NCBI GenBank assembly: GCA_037783545.1
Contig: JBBELK010000293.1
Span: 186,001 to 250,000, forward strand
DNA: 64,000 nucleotides
DNA from: Henricia sp. BOLD:AAB3569
Taxonomy: Eukaryota; Echinodermata; Asteroidea; Spinulosida; Echinasteridae
Direction of reading: 5' to 3'
In this document: positions 12,301 to 24,300 of the stretch, one piece after another
Layout: every line of letters starts with the position of its first letter
Numbering within the stretch: the first letter of the stretch is position 1
Notes under the pieces: model-generated
The model's input: the letters and a program-made list of their open reading frames with translations, nothing else
The model's database searches: none
Told to the model about the DNA's origin: nothing
Program-made: the position numbers and the translations under genes

Positions 12301-15300
12301 GGTGCCCGAATATCCTGGAGAACATGCGCACCTGGGCTGCCCAGGGTCCTCATAACACGTGGCCCCGTTCTGGCATGGGTTTGGACTGCATCGGGTCACG
12401 TTGTCGATGGGTCCGTCATACTCGCACAAATATCCAGAGAACCCAGGCCGGCACACGCACCACCTCACACTAGATTCCGTGTAGCACGAACCCCCATTTC
12501 TGCAATGGTTGGGGCTGCACCTCGTTACGTTGTCGATCGGTCCGCTATACTCGCAGAAACGTCCAGAGAAACTTGACAAACAAAGGCAGTAATAAACGCT
12601 TCCCGTAGATAGGCACGAGCCGCCATTTTGGCACGGATTCGGGCTGCATCGGGTCCCGTTGTCGATCGGTCCGCCATACTGACAGTAAGATCCGGAAAAC
12701 CCTGGCAGACACACGCACTGATAGCCGCTTCCCCGAGGAATGCAGGAGCCTCCATTTTGACACGGTGCATTTCTGCATGCCGAAACTAAAAATAAAAAAA
12801 TACATGCAAGGATCTCATTGCAGTTTGTGGGATATATTTTTGCTTTGTGTGCACCGAACTCAATGCCATTTGCTTAAAGGCAGTATACATGATTGGTATC
12901 TCGAAAATCAGAAATGTTCACAAATTTATGCCTAACTTACACAATTTAAACATGATGACCGTAGAAAACTTCCCCTGAAATGGTTTTGTCTGAAGTGCTA
13001 TAGTCTTTGAGAAATAAGCAAAACAATTATTTTTTCGTCTAGCGAGACGTAAAATCAATTCGCCCCAAAACTATTTCGCCCTGGACCACTTCGCCCAAGT
13101 GCCATTTCGCCCCCAAACCACTTCGTCCAAACACTACTCCGCCCAAAAACCACTTCACCCCAAAACAACTTCGTGCACAGGCATGGTTCAGGACGAAGTG
13201 GTACAAGGCAAAGTGGTTTTTGGGGAGAAATGACCGCACACCCTTTTTTGACTGCTTTCCCAAAAGTTAGACAACGTACAGAGCTGGTTTTTACTCAGGT
13301 TGGTTTTTATCATGAATATCTTCAATCACACAGGGGGATAAAACTATTTGTAACAGTTTACCAATCATGTATACTATCTTTAACAACTAGAGTCTGAACT
13401 AGCTCAGACTTGGTTCGACGGACTCGAGTCCCGATTTTCAAGAGTTTGGACTCGGCTAGTCATTAGGACTCGGAGATTTGGGATGACTCTATCCAAGTCC
13501 AGTTGAACAAAAAAAGATAAGGCCAAAACAAAAAAAGATGTTCTGGTTTTGGTCAGCGTGCGCGTCGATTTCAAGCATGCGCGTCAATCCTTTATCAATT
13601 CCGGAACTTCGGTCTGACCAGAACCAGAATACCTTTTTTTTTGGCCTAAGATACGTTGAAAAAAAAGTGTATTATTATAAAAGCCAGAAATTATTTTAAA
13701 ATGTTATGTTTATAGCTTACGTTGGATCCCAAAATTATTAAAATAAAATTTCGAGAATGTGAAACAAATCGTTTCAATCAATTGAAATGATTTTGAGTGC
13801 TCAAAATATATTGCACCCCAGCCTAAGGCAAACGTAGAAGATGCAAGAGATTAAAGGTACAATTATCAACACTTGTATAAATGCTCTGCAAAGCGACGTA
13901 ACAATACCCTGAGGAAATCCACGCAAATCTGTGGAGTGACCCGGCTGTTGTCTTGAGCCAACTCACGCCCGAGTCATTTTGATGTAATTTAATCAATTCG
14001 GTAATGTTATGCCGAAAAGAAACGATTTCTATACTTTCCAGAAATTGTATTGGGTTCCGTTCCTTATGACTGTCCCATTCCTACCAAACTTTTAAACGAC
14101 GATCTTAATTTACTCCGCAGTTTTTCAAATTAATAACAGGGATGCATGCTGACGAATGTAATAGAACGGATTCCCCAGTATCCTTTAAATAGCAGCCAAT
14201 CGCCGATGCGGACAACAGCCAGCATTACCGAGTACATGGGTATTTCTATAAATTAGGGGTCCAATGTTGGTGTCCCCCGTTACATTTTACATCTTGTTTT
14301 TGTAAATTCAGGACAAATTCTTTAAATACTTTCCATCTCAAAGGGCGAGTACATAAAGTACAATTCATACAAAATTATTTAAATGCCATTTTAATGATTT
14401 TTGTACTAAAAAATAACACGTATTAGGTGTAACGGGGGACATTAAATGTCACACTTTTGGACCCCTAATTTATAGAAAGACCCACATGTATCACATGCAT
14501 GCACGGTGTTTACAATCTGCGCGCATTACATTTGAATGCCTGCAATCATGCTGCAATGCACTGCCAAGCGTCCTGATTGGTCCTGCAGAGGCGACAAGAT
14601 TTCTGTCGCTTGTTCCACCGCGAAATAGGGCCCGTTTCAACAGGGCCACTGTACGCAGGAGTTAGGGAGTGCGTTAAAGGGGCAATGTTGAAAGAGGATG
14701 ATATATGCTGGACTCGGACTCAAACTTGGATTTGTACATGGTCATCAGGAACTCAAAAAATTGAAATGTCTCCACAAGAAAAACCAAGACCAGTGTTTTT
14801 TTGTCTGATGATCTTAAAGGCACATACTGCAGGCTCGTCAGCATTGCGCGCGCGCCAAATTCATGCCACGAAATACGCAGCTCCATAGCAAAGGCATGGA
14901 TCTGCATATTTCGTCGCACAAATTTGGCGCGCGCATGCATTGCTGATGCGCCTGTGCTTTTAAGGGGGCCATTCCCTAGTCCATTTCACATAATTACCAT
15001 TTTTATGCGTAAGTTATTTTTAGTTTTGTTTTATACAAAACTAGCCTCTGTTCAGTCAGGCGTAAAATTCCCAACATGATGACGACGTTAATGAAAACAT
15101 GAAACTTATGTCTACCGATATTTGTGAGCCAATTTTCAAAAAATAATACTATTTTCATTTTATCTACAATTTTATGAGTGACTCCTTTTTTCTAAAACAC
15201 CCGGCCTGTATAGTGAGCGGACCAAGTATGTCTTGATTTTGTGGAAACCAACCTTCATTTTGGCATGTGCCGTCCGGATTGCATTGACACATGCAAGTAT

Positions 15301-18300
15301 AGGAGCCATCATCATCAGAAATACATCGGCGATTGTTTCCGCAAGGGTTGTTCAGACATGGATCTGGGATAAAAGAGAACGCAAAAATGTTAGCACAGTG
15401 GCCATACGAACAGTGCAAAAAACTGCTGTACTATTCTTGGGTTTCATTTTTTTGACAACCGGTTGCTATCCGCCATTACTGTGTCCATACTATGGCACGC
15501 CAAAGTGAAAATAATTTAGAAAAAATGTTGACGCATATTTTCGCAAATGGTGCGCAAGAAAAACGAAAAAAGGTTGGCATGACTTTTAAATGTTGATAGA
15601 CTGTTTGAAACCGGCATACCGTGCTTTTGTTGGCAATTTTTAAAATAATTTTCAGACTTGTTTTTCAGGGTTGATGGTAGAATTATCAGTGTTGAATTAT
15701 TTCCGCTTTGACGTGCCATACGCGTGACTTCAACAACTATCATATCCGCCATTATTTTGTTTAAACGCAGGCTCGTCAATGCACGACAGACAAATTAGTG
15801 CCACAAATTTTACCGCGCTCGTCCCAGAGGGTGTAGGGCCATGGTGCAGGCTAATAGCCTCGTCCATTCTGCAAATAGGGTGTGTATCTTTTCGAAATCA
15901 AATTTATCACAGAAAACACACCCTTTGTAAATTAATGACATTTAGTTTCAGCCATATTCACATTATATTACAGATATGGTCACATTTGCTTCAAGTAAAG
16001 AATGTGTCATATAGATGGTTGAATTGACCGTATTTGGGAACTCTTTGGTTCAAACGACATACAACAACACACACTGAATTAAGCGCACGTGCGTGATTCG
16101 ATTTTAAAGCCTAGCAACGCATAAGCACACTGTTGCGAGCTCGCATAAGTAAATGGCCTCCATCCTCTGGGATTGTAAGCGCAGCTGCCCTACTCGGGCA
16201 AGGTATGGAGCGCGGTGAAATTTGTGGCATGAATTTGTTCGTGGTGTATTGACGAGCCTCGTCTTTAACAGATCTTCAAAAAAGTTCATTACCATAACGC
16301 TCGCAGTCGTCTCCCTTGTAACCAGGTAGGCACTTGCACATGTAGTCCGTATTCAACCTGTCCTCGTTGCTGAAGCATGCTGCACCATTACGACATGGGT
16401 TTTGAGCGCAGGGTGCTAGTGCATTCAAAGAAAAATTAAAATAAAGAAAACTCTTGATATATAGCCCCCTTATACATAAAGCTTTTCCTGATATTAAAGG
16501 TAGAAAACATGATTGGTAAACCGTTACAAATAGTTTTATCTCCCTGTGTGATTGAAGATATGCACGATTAAAACCAACCTGAGCAAAAACCAGCTCCAAA
16601 CGTCTAACTTTTGAGAAAACAGTCAAAAACTGTCACTTCCGGGGCTTGAAATTAACGGAGGCCATTGCCTCTGTTGCCCCTGCTCTTGGCCTTGGTGCCC
16701 TTTTGCAATCTTCCCATAGACTTTTTCATTTTCCAATGGAAGTGCCTATTTTTAAACTCCAAAAGACGACTCCAAAAAAAGAAATGGCAGTGCCTTTTCA
16801 GTGACGAATTTCAAGCCCTGCACTTCGCCCCAAAACCACTTCACCCTGAACCACGGCCTGTGTACGTAGTTGTTTTTGGGCAAAGTGGCATTTGGGCGAA
16901 GTAGTCCAGGGCGAAGTGGTTTTGGGGCTAAGTGAATTTTCGTCTCATGAGACGAAAATTAATTGTTTTACTCATTTCTCAAAGAATATAGCACTTCAGA
17001 CAAAACCATTTCGTCATGTTTATATTGTATAAGTTATGTGTAAATCTGTGAACATTTCTGATTTTCGAGATACCGATCATGTGTTCTATATACATTTGTA
17101 CCTTCAAGTCCCAAACGTTACATTTTTAATTGTGTATACAAAGCTCGCATTAGTTCAGTCCCTTGATGAAGAATTTACTGTGAGGTTGGATTCACACTTA
17201 GCCATTTTTTACCGGGTATATGGATTTTTTTTTTAGGGTGGAGGGGGAGGGGGGTGGTGGGGGTGAGGGGGGTGGTGGTGGGGGTGAGGGGGGTGGTGGT
17301 GGGGGGAGGGGGGGTGAGGGGGTGGTGGTGGGGGTGAGGGGGTGGTGGTGGGGGTGAGGGGGGTGGTGGTGGGGGGGGGGGGGGGGGGTGGGGGTGAGTT
17401 ACCAAACAAGTAGACTAACGTTAAGTGTCAAATTGATTCAGCAACAAAGCGAATACACACGTGACAAAATTGCTCAGTCAAATTAAGCACTCGCTTCGTT
17501 GAATGAAAGTATTCGTTTACCCTGAACATGAAATGAGATTCTAATTGAAAGACATTCTATAATCTTCTAGTTAAATAAAGAGGCATGCATTCGCATTACA
17601 AAATATCTTCGTCGAATGTCGAATCATTACTGAATCTTCGCCAAATGAAGGAATTTCCCTGAAATGCGTGTGACCAGGCCAGCTTGTCTGGTCACCGTAA
17701 TTTTTAAAAGCTCTGCCATCTGCATGTTGGGGGTGCCACTGTGTGCAATTGTTCCTTGGAATTTCTTAAATTCTCTTGTCAGGAACAGTTGTATTTACAG
17801 TGGGTCCCTTGGCTGCAGGTGGCAGGAGCTAGCCCACATTCTTTTGTTTTTGTATTCTGGCATACTTGGGATTCTAGGTGCTCAGTTTGTGTTCCTATAA
17901 GGGAGTGCAGGCCAGGTTTCTCTAGTTCTTCTGTTATGGCTGCTGGTGGAACACAGGCTGTGCACTTCGTGTACAATGGGCCGTGCGGTGCTGAGCACTG
18001 CTATAATCTGCGTCATTTATCAAGTAAGTTTATTTCTTTTTTGAAAAGTAGCTTATTTTATAAATTGTTTAAATACGTTTTGCTGCTTTTCAATCCTTTG
18101 AAAAAATCCTTTTGTAGCTCAACTTATGCTACTTGACTGCCGTTTTGTTCCGTTTTGTTTTGCATACACCAATATCGTGCAATACATTGTGAAAGAAATT
18201 AATACTATAAACAATAAAAAATAATTTTAAATAAATAACCCACTACTTCTCAGTTACAGATTTGTTTTGTGCATTATTTTACGCCTCTGTTCATCATCCC

Positions 18301-21300
18301 TATTTTCTATTATTTTACCAACTCCGTTACATGCGAATGGGATAGGGAGTAAATAAACCGTGCACAGCTCACCGGTGTGTTGGCAGTGTGCTCCTGTGTA
18401 GCCACGTGTGCAATTACATCGGTAGCCACCGTTTCCACTGAGACAAATACCGCCGTTTTGGCACGATGAGCTATTGCAGGAAAATCCTGAAAATTGAAAT
18501 GAATTTAATTGAACACATTTACATACAAGTCATGAATGAGGATATATTAATGGTATTTCCAAAATACGCTGGTAAGTATTGGCGCGCGCGTGTATGCGCG
18601 TGACCGGTGACACCTAAACCTTCCAAGGTGTTCTACGTCACAGAAAGCAATCAATAGACCATTCCCATAACCATGGAAACCTTCCCTGTATATCCGTCAT
18701 AGCTGGGACGTGCTCAGTGCATGAACTACATGCATTTTTATTGCGGTGGCAATAAAAATGCTGGGTCTGTATCCACCTTTGCCGGTTCAAGCGTAAACAC
18801 GGTGTATCGTTTGGATCATCTTTTGGATGTGAAAAAACTGACCTACCAAGATTCTCACAGCGTTTTCCATCGTAACCCGGTGGACAGATGCATTCGTAGT
18901 AGGTAGAGTTGGTGAAGGAAGACATGCATGCTCCATTGTTGGTGCAGGGACTTGAAGTGCAGGCTAACTGTGTTCGTGTGGCTGTGGCATAAGATACATA
19001 ATAAAAAGTATGAAGAGGTTTATCACAAAATGCTGTATATACCCATTTTTGGCATGTGGAGAAAAATGCCCTTTTCAATTAGAACTCATTTAAAAGTAGC
19101 GCTTATGCCGTGTCAAATTAAATTCCACTTGATTTTTTTTAAATCGACACGGCACCAGCCTGACGTTTGAAGCTATTTGGCTCGGCAAAATTAATTCGGC
19201 ACGACAGAAAAATTTAGCTCGACGGGGTCTGCCGTGCAAACTCAATTTAGTGCGGCACAAGCACGGCTCGGCTTCAAACGTCGTGCTTCTGCCGTGTCGA
19301 ATTTAATTCCAGTTCGAAGTTGGTCCGCAATTTTGTTCACAACTAGGAATGCGCATGCTCGCAGCGCGTATGTGAGTAAAGAAATAACCAACAAACAAGT
19401 GCATCAAAATAATAATAAATATGGCGACGTACAATGGACAGAATGGAAAACGCACGTGTACAACGTCAATGACGTGCACAATACTCATATGCCATGTTGG
19501 ATGTATTTAAGCTCGACTGGGAGTTTGCAATTAAGTTTGACGTTTTAAGCCACTGCCGTGCTAACATCATGCCATGCCAATGTCGTGCCAAGTTGAATTT
19601 AATTTGACACGGCATAAGCGCGACGTTTGAAGCAGGCCTAAGCACTATATAATCTTGGCCCAAGACCATAGTATACAAATATTGACTGCAATGAGGGGCA
19701 TGGTTAAGATTATAGGCCCAAGGTGATCTCGAAGCCATGACTATGTCGCAAAAATTTTGCGATGTCATACGTCTTTGCAAACATGTTTGTAAATATATTC
19801 GCAAACATTTGCCAAGAAAATTATGCTACCAAAAATATTAGCAAAAATCAAACGGTCACGTTCGATGTTTCTTGTAAGCCGCCTTATATTTTTCAAACCA
19901 TTCATGCACGCGGTGTGCGAAGCGCGTGCATACGCAACTGCATGCATTCCGACGCGCTGCTATATTTGGGTCACTCGCTGATTGGTTCCCTAGGAAAGCC
20001 TAGGCAAAACAAAGAAAAAGTTAAACCAAGAGTGAGCTTGTCAGACTGGTCTGTTAGTGCTGCAAGAGGGCGCACTATTTCAGGAATATCCAAGGTGCAC
20101 AATCCAATATCGATAAAAGACGGGGCCTGTCTTTTATTATTTCTTGTTTTTAATCGACTGGCATTAATCCTAGACGGATTTTTACGTTCTTGGTACCAAA
20201 TGAAAGCCGATAACTTTTTCTATTCTAGAAAAATAGCAATTTAGCTTTTAAAAAAATGTTTGACGCTCAAATCTGCCTAAAACTCAGACAGTGCAACTTT
20301 ATACGGTGTTACTCATGATATTATACCCCTGCGATAACTAAAACTCACGGCTATATGTAGTGCAGAAAAGGCCGATGTAGTTGGTAGGGCAAATGCAGCG
20401 GTAAATATTCCCTGGTAAAACCTCACATGTTCCGCCATTTCTGCATGTATTAGGGGGGCAGGCTACTCCCTGGTTTACAGCTGTAGGGTCAAAGACACAA
20501 ACAAAATACTTTTGTTTCCAAATACTGCATTGAAAGTTTACCAGTTGATGACATCGGGATAATTTTTGGCAAAAAATACAATTTTTGGCAAAAAATACAA
20601 TTTTTTGCCAAAAATACAATTTTTGGCAAAAAATAAAAATTTTGGCAAAAAATAATTTTTGTAAAAAGGCAAATGTGATTAGTTTAGACCAGGTTAAGCA
20701 CCAAAAAATACAGATACTTGAGTCATTTCTACATTCATTGTATGAATCTTCTCACCAAAAGATCATACTTTGCAACACTCCGAGGCCGGGCAGCCGCCAA
20801 GGAGTGGGATTTGCTATAGACTGACTGGCCATCCACAGTCGTCAAGTTCAAAACACGGTGTGTACAAATGGTGGGCAATGGACGTGTTTAATACACGTCA
20901 ACTGTGGAAGACAGCGGCAAAGACGACCTTCTAACTCGTCAACCATGGGTTGAAAACTTGGGGTTGCGGGTTCGAAACCAGCTGCGGTACCTGTGCCCTT
21001 GGGCAAGGCACTCAACCACACTTGGTCCATCCTTCGGAAGGGACGTAAAGCCGTTGGTCCAGTGTGTTAGGTAATGGTAACGCACTCTAAAGATCCCAGA
21101 GCATTCTTTCGTGAAGAGCAAGGGGATTCCCCGGTGTCTCTGGCCATTTGTAATTCTAATTCTCCATGGGTTTTCTCACGCTTGCGAGTGACAGTGCAAT
21201 GAGCACTATTGAGGAATCCTCGGTATGAATACCAGACAGAAATAATAATAATGTCCTCTGGCGTCAATTTGATAAAATGTCATCACAAACAGTCACTCAA

Positions 21301-24300
21301 TTTAAACATTTAAATTGGCACTCAATTTAAATTTGTGGATTTAAAAAAATAAAATCTGCTTGCAAACCAAGCGTGTAATTTTACTTAATCTTGTCTTGGA
21401 CTTGGCATAAAAATCCCAGTGATTCCTAGCACCACGACTCAGAAATATTTTCTCAAAATTGGTCTTGTATTAATCGTCTCCGTGAAAGTTGAGACTAAAC
21501 TAAGACCAACCATAGGTTCTGGGGAAGAAAATTGTATTTTGTCCTTGAAATCCAAAGCGTAATTTTTGAGGACATTTTCAGATCTTCATTTCGTTTCAGG
21601 GGCACTTTTGATCACTAAAATCAACCAATCTCGGACAGAATGCAATTTTCAATTTATTTATATGTGTGGCGGTCAAGGGAAACCCCTCATATGGTCAAAA
21701 ATGTACAATTCTTGTTGAGCATTTCATCAAATAATACACCCTTTATTATCTCAGAATAGTTCAATATTCAAACCCAAACTAAAGTTATGACCTTTCGAAG
21801 ACGGTTTATTCTAAAACCAAAATCACTTTAATATTTAACGATATATGAACTGCAAGAGCACAAAAAAATAGCGCTAGAAACATCTTAATATGTGCAATAT
21901 TTCTGAAATTATAAGCGTTTGAAGTTGCAAAATCGGGGAAAAAATGGTCACAAGAGACACGAAGGCTATGCAGTAAACGTAAATACCTTAAAATGAGGTT
22001 ATAAATTGACATTGTAAAAAAAACAAAAAGGTATAAAAAGAGTTTTTTAATTTCTTTTAATAATTGGGAGAATTAATGAGCGTGGGCGAAAGTAGTGCAT
22101 TGTTTTAGAGTGAACAATTTACTACTTATTTCTAATTGTGTTGGGTTTTAAAACACTCGCAAATTACATTTTACACTTTGATTTTTCAGAAGAAAAAAAA
22201 CTTTGAGAGGGAATTTAAAGACCATAACTTCACTTTGCAACTAAAATCTCAAATTACATCAGGGTGATTTTGTTTGTAAATCGGCCTAGTTCTACAAAAT
22301 GTATGTGGCGACTTCGGTTTTCCCAGACCGCCACATATATAGAAATGAATTTGCCCTTGGGAAATCCAATAATCATTGTTGAGCCATGGAGTTGAGCTGA
22401 CACAAATAAGTTGCCATGATGCTGCAACTTTTTTACTTGATGCCTATTCGCTTTGTTGAACAAACACAAAACTATCCAAGGTTTGTCTGTACAAATAGGT
22501 GTACATTTCTACCTTAAAAGCAAAAAGGCGCAGGGTTAAAAAAAACATCAAAGGTACAACCTTGAAACGTGTTTGTGTTATAAGCCCAAACTCCAAAGCA
22601 ATATAAGTACAGTAGCAAACAATTGGGTGGACCAAACTACAGGGTGTCCCAGAAAAAAATGGAACAGTTACAAAAATCGTGATTGTGGGGAAAACAAATA
22701 CCATAGCCATAAAAATTTGGTTTTGCCAGATGCACCAGAGCATAAGCTATAACTTCATACCAATTGCAAGTTAATCCAGTTCCGGATGGCTGCACAATCT
22801 TTCTTCCTCCATGGTTTAACTGAGGTGCGGTGAAATGACAATTGCCACATGTTTTCTGATTGTGAATTTCATTGCATAATCTTCTGCAGGGAATGGGCTT
22901 TTTGACTGATTACATAAGCACAGGCATACAAAATTTGCCATGGGCTCTCTGCATCTGCTGGTCATTTCACAACATGGTGCAGTTAACTCATCAGCAAAGG
23001 TCATTTGTGGTGACTGAATATGCACGACTTGGAAGCCTTGCAGCAGTCAGAAATGCTTTTGCCCTTCGTTACCCTGGTCGCCGTGTTCCTTCAAAAAGTA
23101 CCATTCTCAGGAATTATCAAAAGTATCATTGAAACATGCGGCAATTGTCTTTTTACCTCACCTCAGTTAAACAATTATTGTGCAGCCATCCGGAACTGTA
23201 CCAACATGAAATTGGTATGAAAATGAAGCTTATATTTTCTGGCACATCTAGCAAAACCATTTTTTCTGGGACACCCTGTAGTACCTGCCTTATTTGGGGG
23301 GGGGGGGGGGAAATGGGTCAATATATTCAGCAATAAGTTAGGGATATTGTGGGGCATACATGTACGCTGATATTAAAGGTACACACCAGCCTACTGTTTA
23401 CGTAATTTAGTGATACAGCATCCTTGACAATAATTTGTTGATGGTCCTTGTGAAAAAAGATCGTCAAATAGACTGAAGACCAAAAAAGACTGAAGAGAAC
23501 CTGAAAAGAAACCACCAAATTTGGCTGTTTTTAAGCATTTTTCAAAAAATCAAGGTCACATGATTTATCGGAACTAGATTCTGGTTCGGATAAATCACGT
23601 GGTCTTGGAGTTAGTTTTATTTCCAGCCGTAGAAACCAGCGCGAAGTGCGAGTTGCTTTTGTCATTCGCAGTTGGTTTCTCTTCTTGTTGGAAAATAATG
23701 TCCTACGAACACTGTACATACCGTATTTTCCAATTTGTACAAAAATCTGCCAACAGATTTCATAAGAAGGGTTTGTAGGTGTTGATATGGACGAGAGAAT
23801 CTCTCAGATTTTCGCGTCTTCGCTTCGCTTCGCGGCAATAAATAATATCCGAAGAAAAAACAGCTAAAGACCAAAAACTTGCGTTCGAGTTGCTTTCTCG
23901 AGTCAGCGCTGACCTGAGGGATCATATGCAAGGTGTGATGAGTCAGGAAAAACAAGGAAACGAGGTTAAACACGTGTCGACCCATATTGAACGCCACCTT
24001 TATTCACAAACACATGATACATCGCGACGGCTGGTAAAGCGTATAGCCCAACATTTGTCTCTTTTGTTAATGTTAAACATTTCTAGCTGATTACGTGACA
24101 TTTAATTTGTTTTTTTAAAACGACCATCGAAAAATGATTGTCAAGGATGCTAGATCGCTACATTATATAAACATTAAGCCGGTGTGTCCCTTTAAATTAC
24201 TCACACTGTTGGCAAGTCTGACCAGTGAAACCAGACGAACATGCGCAGTAAGCTCTCGTAGAGTCGCTTGCCGAGGTGAAGCACGTTCCACTGTTATAGC

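Noticed and set aside
17741-18136. 131-codon plus-strand frame with a possible splice donor
   Set aside because: No recognisable domain, lies within an intron, no partner exon found. Kept as unrecognised sequence.
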